From positions 1,603,501-1,667,500 of the forward strand of contig CM073558.1 of the NCBI GenBank assembly GCA_037074615.1: a stretch of 64,000 nt of DNA. Direction: 5' to 3'. Every line of letters starts with the position of its first letter. Position 1 is the stretch's first letter. Shown here piece by piece: positions 37,806-50,835 of this stretch. The notes under the pieces were generated by a model, which saw only the letters and a list, made by a program, of their open reading frames with translations, had not been told where the DNA came from and did no database searches. Source of the stretch: Leucaena leucocephala (taxonomy: Eukaryota > Streptophyta > Magnoliopsida > Fabales > Fabaceae). Both the position numbers and the translations under genes were made by a program.

Positions 37806-40800
37806 TCAGAAATAAGAAGACTGATAATGAAGCACATTTAGATGTGCCAATATTCTAGCTGCCATCGATCTCATGCTACTATTACCGCGCTGAGTTAAGT
37901 CAACTAGGGGCATTTGAGCTGAGGCTCCATACTTTTGTTTGTACTCAATTAACCGAAAAATCCTCTCCAAAGCATTTAGAGATTTTTCCTGCAATCCAGG
38001 GGATGAGGAACTGAGAAATCTTATCATTGCTGGTATGGCATTTGCTGTGTCAAGCACTTTACTACCACTCTGCAGTCTCTCACCTTCAATCAAAGTCAGG
38101 AGTGCATCCAAAGAAGCCTCGCAAGCTCCAGGATCGGAATCCCACAGAGTCCTTGTTAAAGGCCCCACTGCATCGGCCTCTACGAGGCAAAATGATGACT
38201 CGACAGAACAGATTCCTCCATGAACCAAACAGCTGATTCCTGCAGGAGCTGAGAAGCACCAGAATCCCTTGTGCTTGGAAATTGGCTTGCTCAGCTCAAC
38301 TGAACTCTTTGAGAATTGACTAAGACACAATGCTGACCGTTGTTTTGCCAATGTGGTTCCACATTCAAGCAACTGTACTAAAACGGTCATCATACCGGTT
38401 TCTGCTGCACTTCTTTGCCACTCCAAGTTTGCTGGGACTGTGAAACGACGTAGGGCACCCACAGAATTTTCTACTAAGTTGTTCTTTTGGAGATCTTTGT
38501 CTTTCCCTTCTTGGATATACCTATAAATGATGGGTAGTATACCATCATCTAGAAGCCATTGAGAGATCTGGGGAATTTCTGGAAGTTGGCATATTATGCC
38601 CATAGCAGAAGCTAGCTCTTCTTCATCTGAAGAAGATCTAAGGATCCATACTAAATTCTCACAAGTCTTCTGGTTTACATTCTCCAGAATGCTTGGCTCA
38701 TCGCAACTTGCAACAAAGCATGACAACAGTTTTACAGCACTTGCTCGTAGATCAAGGTTTTCATTCTCACAAAACCGAACCAGTTCTTGAACGGCAGAGC
38801 ACTGCAGATAAATATGGAAATTGATTTAACTACAATACATTGCGATACAGCAAAAACTGATCAAAATAGATTAAATACTTTAAGTAAATTTGGAGGTTGA
38901 GTGAATGAAATTTTTCATAGAGGCAGCTTTAAGGACTTTAATCCTCAACAGTTGATACACCACTTGCTGGTATAGGGCATAATTATAAGCTGTTTGACAG
39001 GTAAGAATAATCATATTGTGTTTTCAAACTCACAGAATCAAACAAAAGCTTTATATCAATAACATCAACATTGCCACACAGAAACAAAAAGTAATTCTTA
39101 CATTGTTTTTAATCATCTAGGCATCCAGAAAAGTGCGTGCATCATATAAATAGTAAATCTCATTGTTTAATACCTTGAACTTCTCAGGAAGTAAACAATG
39201 CAAAGTCGCAGCTTATGACTTAGGAAACTTTCATTAGAGACTACTTTAGCAATATGCTTGATGTCCGTGAAACCCACATTATCATTACTTTTACATCTAT
39301 ATCGCGAAAAAGTTGGCAATTGACTCAAAAACTTGGTCCAAAGTTATTCATAAATGAATATTTCGGCTTAGCCAAATGCAAGATGTTTGCCGTTATTTTC
39401 ATGTTTAGCTTTATATCAGTAACATGGTCCTTGTCCAAGTTCAGAGATGATGCCCATTAATGTTACATGCTATCCTTTGACTTTATTATTTAAAAGACCA
39501 GAAAAACATTTGTAGCTGTAGGAGTTAGTATATTTAGCTTCAATTAGATGCACACCTCTATTAGCTTGGTCTTGATGTATGCAGCTGATGTGGATTGACA
39601 CAAGGCATAGAAGGTCTGGATAATGTTTCGCTTCACCTCAGGCCCCGAGAATCTAATTAAGGCGAAGAGGTTAAAAACATCATCATCAGATTCAAATAAT
39701 AAAACTGGTGTCTGGGTATCTTGAGCAATGGTTGATTCAGCAAGTTGCATGACTATGGCAGCTACATGTTCCCACAAACTTGAGGGTGGTAAGCTACGTT
39801 CGAAAAGAAGCCTAAATAATGGGCGCACTGCTCCTTGTCGAATCATTTCCAGTCCATTTTTCTTTAAACTGGATAGGTTTCGAAGAGCTCTAATGGCCAT
39901 GGTTCTCACCTGAGGATCACCATGTGAGACCAGGTGAAGAAGAGGATCCAGAACGCCACCTGCAAATAAAGACTCTTTATTGTGGTCAGTTAACTCCATT
40001 TCTGCTAGAGTTGTGGCCATAGGCAATTTTACATCATCTGGTCCTGCACAAAGAAAGAAATAAATAGTAAAGGTTGTCATCAGAACCTTCCTCTTCTATT
40101 TGTCATCAGCATATTCCCCCAAAATTATTCTCTCAAATCGCTTAACAAAGATGATGATTTTATATGATGTTCGGACAATAGCAAAACCGTACTAGATATT
40201 TCTACTACTATTTGCACATGTTTAGGAAGATCATGGTTGTTGTTTTTTTGCTTTCTGGGAAGATTTGCTATTCAACATACAGATATTCCCTCTGATCTCT
40301 AAGGAAGTTCTATACTGCAAGCATATCTTTCAACAGAAAAATAAGATGAACTAGAACCTAAAGGAATAAATAATGTTGATGCATGGAATAAAACTATGCA
40401 GGATGAAGAATAAACCTGAGGAAAGGCGCTGCAATAGATGCTTGAAATAATTTGCCTTTGCCATCTGCAAAACATTCTGATCAGAGTATGAAAGATTCTC
40501 CAGTAGTTCTGTAGCATCCCTGGCAGCTTGGTTGTCATCACTGCTAGATATAGTCACTAATAGTAGTATGCAACCTTGAACCTTTCCAATGTATTCTCGT
40601 AACCTATCATACTTGGATAACTCCAACAGTAATGCTGCTGCCAATTTCCTTTCCGTCACACGACGTCCAAGAGTACGGACAATTGATTCAATTGCATTAT
40701 CAACATTTGCAAGTCTTTCCTGCAAAATATTAGGGTGTGGAGAAATTAAATATCCATGGATATAGCAAATTTGTGCAGCCAATTTGAAAAATCATGATAC

Positions 40801-42777
40801 AGTAACAAAATAAGGGATTTAGAAAGTGGATATAACCATAAAGCTCATGTGTATTGTAAACCAGAATGAGAAGGGTGGGAAATGACTTCAGAAATGTCAA
40901 AGGAGTATAATATGACCAAATTTCTAAATCAAAGTTTAGACAGGGTTTTAAATGCATAAGCTCAATAGTTAGTGTTGTTAAGCACTGATATGGGAGGGAA
41001 CGGCCCTAACTATTCTATGTACATAATTCATTGCTTAGAGCATTGGTGTTGAACCACTTATTTCAGTAGGTCATCCCAAAGCAAACATATGAATATGAGA
41101 AGGGTGCTTTCAGTAGAAAGAAAGAGTTTGGGGAATAGTGGTGAGTAATTTGTGTTACATATTGAATCTCTACCGGCACTGTCTAGAACACAAAGTTTGA
41201 ATCTCCTTTCTTGACTTATGGGTCATTTTTGCATGATGAATCAATCCATGGATGTAAGACAGAATGGAATATATCCATTTTGAATTTCTTTTCCAGGTTC
41301 TTAGAATTTCTTGCCTAAAAGAAAAATTAGTTATAGGCTCAAGCTTGATGCTTGAATTACTACATAAAACTTCTGCATGCATTTATTTATCAGACTATAA
41401 CAAGCTTAGAAGCTGTAGCTAAAATTCATTAATATAATTTCAGAATGTATAAATTATCTGTTGCATACCATTTTAAAATAGAACAAAAAAGAATTAAAAT
41501 CAATAAATAAACTGAGGAAAAGTGATTATTTATAGATGTACCTTGGCATCATCGCTATCCTTAGCCAACATGAAAAGGATGACAAGAGCTTCATTCCTTA
41601 CATCATGGTTTCTGGAGCCAAGAACCTGGATAAGAACAGGTATGTAATTCTCCATTACCATCCATTCTATGTGCTGATCTTTTTCTTCACACAATCCCTT
41701 CAGAGTTTCCAGACAACACAGTATTTCTTCATCCTCTCCTGACTGGATTTTTTCTTTCATTGAAGCAATACTAATCATAGTATTTCGATCCTTCCATTCT
41801 TCTATTGATTGTTTCAAGGTTTTATTAGGTCGCAAAACTGATGTATCTAAAGGAGTCATCGTAAGAGGACACATGTTATTTCCTTCTGCAAACCACTTTT
41901 CTATCGCACTTCTCTCAAATGTCTGCCCTGAAGAAGTTTCAACAGGGTCCACCATAACATCCCGAGTTATGGGGCAATAAAATGATCGAAGAGGATCTAA
42001 GGGTTGACTCCCAAGAGATTTTCGTTTTGCAAAGTATTTCAGTTCTTTTTCCCTTGGTGATGAGACTGCATCAGCCCTTTCAAGCAAAGCAATGATCTGA
42101 TCCATTTGTATAGCTTCGGCCAAGTCCTTCCTTAGACGGGTTTTTTCAACTTCACTCTTGAATTCTTCCAGTTCCTTCTTCATTGTTGACTTCTCATTTG
42201 TTATGCCAACAGCTTGTGCAATAAGAATCAACAAATTATTGGCATAAGAGCGGTCAATATTCTTTTCATGTATCCCTGTCTCGATTTTCTCCAAAATCTG
42301 CTCTTCTGCTATGGTTGCCTTAAACTCAGCTTTCTGCATATTGTCACAGAGATTTTCAATTTCTTCAATTATTCCAGAAGAAAGATCTTGGATAGCAAGA
42401 GGAATAAATCCAAGAGCACGGTTGATCTCGCTTGTACTATTCTTTAAATGCTTTGTAATAGACCTGCAGTTCAATAAGAGATAGACCTTGTTCTTCCTGC
42501 TGCATTCTTGAATCAGATTATTTGCCTCTCTAATTTCACGATTCAAAATGTCAATGGTGCGGTTAAATGTCTCAATATCACTGACTTTTTTCGTCCTCAA
42601 TTCTTTTAGGATGGGCACAATTCTTTCCAAGTAAGCTGCGAGTTCCTTAAAACTATCCTTGTTCACAAGGACATCATTAGCACATAGTACAAGCTCAAAA
42701 ATACAATCTATAAGCTGAGAAATAACTTCTGAAGCAGGACCAGAAGTGGCAGAAGACAATGCATCTACTACCATCAT
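37806..42777 (-). CDS. U-box E3 ubiquitin ligase with ARM repeats (PUB42/43/44 type)
   Basis: Ubiquitin ligase: the U-box binds E2 enzymes, ARM repeats bind substrates; relatives act in senescence, immunity and membrane-associated signalling. Exons: 41542-42777, 40416-40719, 39556-40043, 37806-38801; 1007 residues. Residues 1-245 are a helical U-box N-terminal domain with coiled-coil character. The U-box spans ~264-338 (SFYCPITRDVMVDPVETSSG, FERSAIEKWF, CPLTMTPL, EEWKDRN). From ~350 to the end are ARM/HEAT repeats (e.g. ENYIPVLIQVLG, VRNEALVILFMLAKDSDDAK), ending RILAHLNVLHYQSSYF. Arabidopsis SAUL1/PUB44 lacks the long N-terminal domain, so the exact orthologue is uncertain and no symbol is given. 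The first of two adjacent ATGs was taken; MVVDAL from the second is equally likely. The leader lies upstream and has a GA run at 43632-43655. Confidence 0.93.
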
Positions 42778-43631
42778 CTTGACACACGGTTAGGCTATGA
42801 AGCTAAAATCTTCATTTTCCAAGCTAACAGCCTGACACTGACTAATGTTGACAGAAAGGTTGCAGAAATTTTCCCAGAATCCTGATTGAGGAATGCTTTG
42901 ATACCTATTTCAATTCAATTTCAAATGCCTAAGCGCCAGATTCCATAAGAAAAAAATGAGTTTATCAGAATCATTTACCAATGTTTTTCTTAATGGCACA
43001 CAAAGGACGTTCACATCATAAATTTGACCACAACAGTCTATAACGAAATCATACTAGATTCTAACGAGACGTTTCTCATTTAGAATGGCATATAAGTAAA
43101 ACTAATGGATTCTGAACCTGCGCTCATGTGCAGCTTCGTCAAAAGGAAGTAGGGAGTAGGAAGATCGTTTGTAAAAATGAATCAAGAACCTTAATTCACA
43201 GACTTGAACAAGCAGTTTAATAAATTAGTTCAATAACTTCTATAGCAACAAATAAGGTTTCTTGTCCATTCAACAATATTTTCTGATACCTGAAGAGTGT
43301 TCAAGTTCTTTTGAAGTTTGAAGAACTCAATTCAGCAAAGGCGAACTTATCGGTTGACTTGACTAAGTGACCCCTTATTCTTCTCTGGCCCTCTCAATTC
43401 AGTTATCACCATTATTTCCCAGCTCCCAAGCAATACTGAAAAAGTCATTTAAGGAAAAAGCTAAAAAACACTTCAATAAATATTACGCCAAAAATCAAGC
43501 TTATAAAAGGAAATGAGATCAACAAAGCTTAATTCCAGATTAAGAAGCTCATAGCAGCTATTTGAGGGACCTCACTGACATATCATGAGACTAACCAGAA
43601 AAAAGAAGACCAAAAGTCAACACATCTTCAG

Positions 43632-43655
43632 AGAGATAGAGAGAGAGAGAGAGAG
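43632..43655. repeat. (GA)n microsatellite, putative U-box gene leader
   Basis: A purine run on the plus strand (CT on the coding strand), about 850 bp upstream of the start codon. CT-rich runs are common in plant 5' leaders. The leader probably contains one or more introns, which I could not place with confidence. Confidence 0.7.
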
Positions 43656-43759
43656 AACTGAGAAAGACCAGAGCCATGGAAAATCACAGCCCATTTTAGC
43701 AACAAAAAGTTGCCGAGAAAACCGAGATCGCAGCTCAGAAAATGACCCCAGCGAGTGAA

Positions 43760-46509
43760 GGGGAGAAAGAGGGCCTTAGAAATGCATAATTTTGAAGAGG
43801 AAATTCAAACAGGAAATGGTTGTATTTAATGGTTTTCGCCTTCCATCTGTACCCATAAAGAGAAGACTCCTTCTTGCATGCTAAGTCAAAAGACCTCCCT
43901 TCAAAAATTTTTCTTTCGCTGTCCTCCTTTGCTGGCCTATCTCTGCCGTTGAGATTTGACCAGGCCCCTTCTGCTTTGAGCTGTGTTCTTTGTGAAATTA
44001 TTTCCCCATTGGTGTACATAATGTATATTTGTTTCCTCCTAAAATTAAAATATCATCAAGAAATCCGTCCCACAATCGACGTTGAGACTTGCTTGACTAC
44101 GATATTTGACTTTCTTTTTAAAAAAATACATAGATATATTCAACTGTAATATTCAACTTTTTTTTCATTTAAAACTTGTATGATGTAGAAATTCAGATAA
44201 TCCATTTGTTTGTTTATTTATGTATAACATAAAATTTTACAATATTTAATACTAATATATTATAATTATAAGGGCCAATATAATAAATATTTTTACTTTT
44301 GGCTGCGTTAAATTTTTTTATACTCCATAAAGTTCTAATTTTTAAACTCTACCTATAATTTCATCACTTGGTATGAGTCCAAGAGTCATATATGTAATCA
44401 AAATATCAACATTACATATAATAGTTCCCCTCATAAAATTTATCAAATATTATATTATAAAACATTCCACGAACGAATTAATTTTTTAAAAGAAAAATTA
44501 TAATAGTTGTATAATGACTTATCCAAATCTACTCACCTGCCAGTGGTCTCATAGTTTACTTTTTTTAGAGAAAATATTAGGTGATGAATAACTATATATT
44601 AAATATAAATATTTTTTAAATTAAAATTTAAATATTACTTTATTATATTATGAATAATTAGTGTCTCTCACTAAATATAACCTCTGATTAGTTGTCATTT
44701 TATAGTTTAATAATATAAAAATTATTTTATAGTTAAGAGGTTGCACATTCAATTTGGCTTATATCCATGTAACTTAAAAAAAAAGATCTAGTGGCCAGCT
44801 GCATTCCAGCATTAGTCTATGGCGGCTTAGATGCTGTCAATGATACTGTAGTTATTTTGTTAAAGACTAAAGAAATTATACTCATAACTTTTTTTTTAAA
44901 AGAAAAAATCTTTGATTTTTTTAATTTGAAAATATAGAAAATATAAACGTAGCACACGAAGGCCTTTAAGGTTGGTAGTGGGCCTTGTTACTGAATGTTC
45001 ACATTCACTGCACCAGTTGTCAACCAAATTACAAGCCATTTCATTTATTTATGGGGAAGAAATTGAAACGTGTATGTGTGTAGATTAATTTCTTGAATAT
45101 ATATATATATATATTTGACATATGGGAAAACTTGAGTATAATTTATTTTGATTATTAAAATTCCAAAGTTAATGCAAAGTCCTTGTAAAATTATATGAAC
45201 TTCCACTGCAGGGTAAATAAACCGATAAAAAAATCACCATAAAGAAATGAAATGACTTTGAAAGATGAGTAGTGAGATAAAAATCAAAATGAAATTGTAA
45301 GTCAAGTTACGTTGGAGAGATAAAGACCTAAATTTCCAAGTTCCATAGAATGAATGATGTGTGATGGATGTTGAAAAAAACTAATATCCAATGGTCGAAA
45401 ACCGGATAAGCATTGAATTGGACCGCATGGATTCAACTCCACATAAACCATTGCTTTTCATTTAAACAATTTCTTTACGAAATTGCTAAAAAGGACAAAT
45501 ATGTTTGGTAAAAAGGACCAACAATCATCCTCTGAAGGCCTTCCAAAAACTAGATAAGAAAAAGTGTAAGAAATGCAAACTAAAATGAAAAATATGAGTA
45601 AATGACCTTATTGTTTATTGTTTAGTAGTATAAAAAATTCTTAATGAGTGGCATGTTACATGTCCATATCCTATTTGTAACACTAATCTATGGTCTTCTA
45701 TGTTCTTTATTTTAACTTGCATTTTTTATAATTTTTTCTCATATTTTATTTGTATAGATATATAATTAGATTAATTTTAAATATTGTCAGAGTAGATTTT
45801 TCAAAAAGTAACTTTTACATTTCCATTACTTAAGTAAACAAAACTCATTCTATTTTGATCATAGTCTATTTTTGTATGTTCTTCAAGAAATAATTCTTGG
45901 TCCTTTTTATTGACTATCTTTGCCATCATGTCATTTTTAGCAATATCCCCTAATTTAGTTAAGGAAATGATTAATCATCAATATGGACAATATCAATATC
46001 GTATGGATAAAATATATAGAGCAACACGTTGTACGCTAAATCCCCGAGGCTTTCTTGCTCCTTTTTTGATTGCTGCAGTCTCTTTCGTAGTTTTTTATTT
46101 AGAAGGACAGATTCCAAATGGCACGAGATTATATATAGATCAAACATGTGAAAAAATTTCATGCCATTACAATTATTCTCAATGCATTCAAAAATTTCTT
46201 CACTAAACAAGGTTTGCACCAGCACAGAAGCATGTCTAAGTTCGCAGCTTGAGTTAATGATCCCTCTGGTTCTTTGATTTATACAGAGAAACGAGCTATG
46301 GAAAAGATGGCCATCAATACTGAACAAAGCGTCTCTGCTATTGAAGCATTTAGCATGGAACAATATTAATCAATATTAGTCAAACGTCATCTTCATTATA
46401 ATTCAATATCACTAATTGAAGTGATAAGCGGCAGACATTTCCAGATTATAATCTGGGTATCGAAAGGAACCAATTACAACATTTTTCATTGGTTTTTATT
46501 TATTTATTT
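43760..46509. other. Intergenic, one unassigned open stretch
   Basis: AT-rich spacer with a TA run at 45103-45115. At 45910-46370 codon-like open stretches occur (plus frame 45910-46206 and then a 37-codon frame ending near 46368), less AT-rich than the surroundings. I do not recognise them, and there is no start or splice context, so no gene is called. Confidence 0.4.
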
Positions 46510-47190
46510 TTACATAGCAAACGAGGGCGAATTCTCATGAACCAAGTTCCTCACCTTAACCTTCAAAGCCCCACTCACTTTCTGCACATTCTCAGCTATC
46601 CCAAACAGTTGATCTTCTTCCATCTTAGTTGCTGAAGAAACCAAGACAACCTGCGTGCCACAAAGCTCATCATAAATCCTCTCGAATTCTTCCAACACTT
46701 GCTTCACAATCCCAATCTTGTTCTTCTTTAGCAGCATCTTCACCAACACCACCACATGCCTATGGAATCTCCCCTGCTCTAACACTGCCCTCATCGCCAT
46801 GGCTGATTCTTCAAATTTCATATTTTTCAGAAACCCCAGAAGCCTCTGAACATCCCTTTGAACCAGGTGAAGAGAATCGCTGCTTTGGGCCACGTCTATT
46901 ACAGCTGCAGCATACCCAATAGCAGGATTGCGATAAAAGATTGGATTTTGAGAAGATGGAGTACCGGAAGAGGAATAAGAAGAAAAGACCAGTGAAGGAA
47001 AACCCTTGTGAGAGAAAGGGTTGGTTTTGGGGGTTAAGCTAGGTTTAGAAGAGGAGGAGACATGGGCTTGAGGTTGTGGAGGGAGGTTAGGTGATGAACA
47101 AGGAGCTGTTTTGAAGGGATAGAAGTCACGATGAGTTGAAGGAAGGGAAGGGACTTTGAGGGTTGATACAGAGCTTGAGAAGCTATCCAT
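46510..47190 (-). CDS. ATP synthase delta/OSCP-like protein, probably plastid-targeted
   Basis: Single-exon gene for 226 residues. Residues 1-85 are rich in Ser, Pro and basic residues with few acids, like a chloroplast transit peptide. From about 90 the OSCP/delta fold is recognisable: YAAAVIDVAQSSDSLHLV, then FLKNMKFEESAMAMRAVLEQ, VKMLLKKNKIGIVKQVLEEF, ERIYDELCGTQVVLVSSATK and MEEDQLFGIAENVQKVSGA. It stops at KVKVRNLVHENSPSFAM and lacks the last ~30-40 residues of true CF1 delta (the segment after the second beta strand that contacts the stalk). It is therefore a short paralogue, not the main atpD gene. I recall an Arabidopsis protein of this kind (At4g00895) next to ECA2. Whether it joins the ATP synthase is unknown. 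It could also be an old retrocopy, but the open frame is intact. Confidence 0.8.
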   Translation of the reverse strand: MDSFSSSVSTLKVPSLPSTHRDFYPFKTAPCSSPNLPPQPQAHVSSSSKPSLTPKTNPFSHKGFPSLVFSSYSSSGTPSSQNPIFYRNPAIGYAAAVIDVAQSSDSLHLVQRDVQRLLGFLKNMKFEESAMAMRAVLEQGRFHRHVVVLVKMLLKKNKIGIVKQVLEEFERIYDELCGTQVVLVSSATKMEEDQLFGIAENVQKVSGALKVKVRNLVHENSPSFAM

Positions 47191-47469
47191 GGAAGAAGAG
47201 AAGAGAATGACACAGACGATTTTGGGGTTTAGATTGTTGTGGAAGAAGACATTTCAGACTTGAGGGGATAAGTTTGGGCCACGAAGTCTGAAGTCTGAAG
47301 TCTGATAGTGGCGTGGCTTACATGAAAGCAACCATTTTCTTCAAAGTTTTAGATGGATCCGTGGTTGTCCGTTACCTATCGTGAACGATCAGAGGTGAAA
47401 AATATAATTATTTAAAATTTATTTAATTTTTAAAAAATATTATTTTATTATAATTTTAGTTATAATATT

Positions 47470-47800
47470 TAAAGAGATATTATAATTTTAAAATGTTTAA
47501 ATTTATGTCAAAGATAATAAATAATTTATTCTATTTAATATTGATATCACCTAAAAAGAAAAAAAAATTTACCTACCTTTAAAATGTAGATAAACTCAAC
47601 TTATTTTTAAAATTTTTTATACAAAAAAAATATTATTGTCTATTTAGTTTTGACTGATGTTGTGAAAATCTTTTTAGCAAGAGATCTTATAAATATATTA
47701 TAAGTATCTCTAAATTCTAAACTTGTGTCTAAACTTTAATGAGGGTAGCGTCTAAATTTATTTAAATTTTTCTTGTAAAAAAATTATTATCTGTTTAATG
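47470..47800 (+). repeat. Dispersed non-coding repeat, copy 2
   Basis: Same order of blocks as at 27090-27480: AGAGATATTATAATTTT, TTTAAATTTAT, a region near CTATTTAATATTGATATC, ATCTTATAAATATATTATAAGT, and TAAATTTATTTAAATTTTTC near the end. Confidence 0.5.
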
Positions 47801-48358
47801 TAGAATTCAAGAAGGAGGAGTTTCATCAGCAGAAAGCCTTTTCTTATTTATTACATCCTCTAGTCCATTTTATAAAGATTATTAACTACTACGTATCAAA
47901 ATTAATAAATTTTTCAAATTTCTACAATTATTCTTTTATTAGTAAAAATTCATAAGATAGGGAGGATGAAAAATAAATTATACAGATATTTGAACATTGA
48001 AAAACAAAAAAGGTAATTTTTCCATATCAATTTTCTATTGCCCAAAGTTATAAAATCATTATTTTATCTTTAAATGAGAAGGCAATTTTTTGGCTTCAGG
48101 GTTTTTTAATATATATATATTTTTTATTAAAAGTAATTATATTTAAAATACGATTTGGTAATGTTGATTTTGAGGTCTCCTTTCAGGCCGAAGTGATTTT
48201 AAAGTCCAATAAACTGTAAAGGCAGGCTTGCACCTGTATATAGTCCCATAAATAAATCTGACCCAGAGATAGGCCAATAAATTGTGTTTTGAAGAGAAAG
48301 AAGCCGCCAGTTAGGGAAGATCAGCTCATGTTGTAGGATGTTGCGCAAGAAGCTATTT

Positions 48359-48426
48359 AAGGAATATATATATATATATATTGGAAAATTATGATTTAAA
48401 TCAATATATATATATATATATTCCTT
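48359..48426. repeat. Perfect 25-bp inverted repeat (hairpin)
   Basis: Arms 48359-48383 and 48402-48426 are exact reverse complements: AAGGAA followed by alternating AT and ending TTG, with an 18-nt loop. As RNA or single-stranded DNA this would form a long uninterrupted stem. Confidence 0.9.
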
Positions 48427-48929
48427 TTGTCAACTATCATAAATATATATAGGGAAAATTAATTTGGGAGATTATCTCAATTTTAAATCATATCCCTCTT
48501 GTTCTTTTTTGTCAACCCCTTCTTTACTAGACTATCAGCAAATTTTGTTTTATTCTGTAGAGATATAATAGAATTACAGATTCTAATATATTCTTATCAT
48601 ATTCCGGATCTGTAAAAATATTAAGCTAAATGTTACATGAATTACTTGTTATCAACATATATACTAGATTTTTTGCATTTGATTGGAGTATAAAAGTTGT
48701 TCCTCTTTTATGAATGATTATTTTTATTATAGTTTTTTTTAAAAAAATGGAAAAAGAAACAAAAATCCTGGACAATTGTATCCGGGAATCTTTTTTGTTT
48801 TTTTTAATAGAAAGTACGAGGGAATCTGTAACAATGATTGTACCTTGGGGAAGAAAGCCCTTCAGGCTTCAGAGTTCATATGTCTCCACTATCAACTTTG
48901 AGAGAGTGATAGGTCCACCATCTGTACCA

Positions 48930-49125
48930 AGTTGGTTAAGTTCTTTTAATTATAAGTTGAGTTGAGTTACTGTTAAACAGATTGATATCACTTAAATGAG
49001 ATATTGAGTTTGAGTCTTAACGTATGTAAAAAAATTTTGTTAGAAGACTCACCCATTATAGTTAGGTGTAAGTCGCTGGATATAGTTAAGATAAAATTCT
49101 GATAAACTTGATGAGTAACCAAAAA
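48930..49125 (+). mobile_element. SINE-like copy, plus strand
   Basis: Matches, in order, the minus-strand elements at 57.7-58.1 kb: GAGTTTGAGTCTTAACGTATG (B-box-like GAGTTTGAGTC), GAAGACTCACCCATTATAG, AGGTGTAAGTCGCTGGATAT and AGTTAAG. It is diverged and non-coding. A related head with a box A-like TTGGTTAAG lies just upstream. Confidence 0.6.
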
Positions 49126-50127
49126 AAAATTGAGTTCTGTTGTTCCTGTTACAAAGTGTGATACACACAAAAAATACATGTAGTATATAGTTTAAAGCTT
49201 TATAATTATAATTACGATGCCCTTCTTCAAAAATATTTTTTTAATAAAATAGGGTTTGAATTTTAATTATGTTATTTTATAATCTATTTAGTTCACTACT
49301 AAAAAAAAGTACATTAAATCAAAGTATTATTTGGTTTTGATTTGTTAAATTATAATTTAATAGGGTTGAAAAAATATTTACAGTTTATTTTGGAAAAAAA
49401 AATAAACTAAAGGTATCTATCCCAACACCATTAAACCACAATTTAATTATTAATATCTCTTAATTGAGGCTTAATTAAAGAGATCAAATAAGGGACACAA
49501 TTCCATTATTTCGCCCCAGCTAATGCTTCTATCTTGTTTTTTTTTATTTTTTATTATCTATCAGATTCATCAAAATTTTATTTTAACTATATATAAATAT
49601 AACATGTATTAGATATTTGATTATAGTGAGTGAATCTCTAACAATTTTTTTTATATATATTAAAATTTAAATTTAAAATCCTATTTAAAAGATAATAAAC
49701 TATTTACCATTCAGTTAGTCCTAATGCTTCCATCTAAGTAGACTCCAATCAACTTTTGGAAAAAAAAAATTTATAAACTGTTGAATTGATTCACCTGATG
49801 TCTAAATCAATATATAAAGACCCCAATCAATTAAGATCCTTTCATCCGACACATCGCACTAGTACCAATACTCCAGCTGAAGAATTTCACTTTTCAAATA
49901 TAATTTAATTTAAGAGGAAACGAACTAAAAATTATAGACTTTTAAACATGAATTTAAATATAATACTTTTCCGTTGAGTAAACATAACAATCTTGAATTG
50001 TTTGTATTAATTATGAAACGTCAAATTCTTAATCAAATAATTTACTATTCATTTGAATTAATAAAATATGAGTTGGGCCAAACAGAATAATTAAAATTAA
50101 TTTTTTTGAAAAATTGCTTGGTAATAT

Positions 50128-50835
50128 ATAGAGATGTGCATAGGCAGATTTGGATAGGGGAGCCTCCTGCCCAGTGGTCTGCCCAAAAAATATATGGGTT
50201 ATATTTTACAGCCTGATGTCTGGCCCTACCCAGTAAAAGCCTTAATAATTTTGGGCTGGGCATGCCTAAGTCGTGATGTCATGCTCATGTTGTGAAAAAA
50301 ATCTACAATTATGAATTTCTAAAATAATACCATATTTATGTGTTTTCAAGAGTTAAATAATATCTATAATCCACTAAGAATAAGAGAACAAAGATAATAA
50401 TTAAAATTTTGAGATCTATTGCATATAAAAAATAAACGTTGAAATTTAAATAGTTTGTAATTATAACTTTGTATCAATCTCTCAAATATTGACAAAGATG
50501 AATCATCTAAAAAAATAAAATAAATAATTATAATTTATAATGTAATCATATGATAATTAACAAAGTTAAAAAAAGAAGAAAAAAATTAGTATAGTTATAA
50601 ATATTAAAAGATACAACTTACCTATTTAACTATTTATATTTTTAAAATTATCTTATAGTTACCAGTAGTTATCATATTCTCCCTTCTAAGATAGAGAGAG
50701 AAAAAAGAAGGGGTGCTCATGGACAGGGTAGGGCAGCCCCTATACTCGGTGTCTAGTCCAAAAAATATATAAGTTATATTTTATAATTTAATGCTCAACT
50801 CTATCTTATATTTATTAGGTTGAGCAGAATATTTT
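50128..50835. repeat. Pair of direct repeats about 580 bp apart
   Basis: Segments at about 50128-50280 and 50708-50835 share GTGCATAGGCAG/GTGCTCATGGACAG-like starts, CCAAAAAATATAT followed by GTTATATTTTA, and a GGGCTGGGC/GGTTGAGC-like end, in the same orientation. They look like related terminal regions of an old non-autonomous element, or two separate insertions. Confidence 0.5.
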
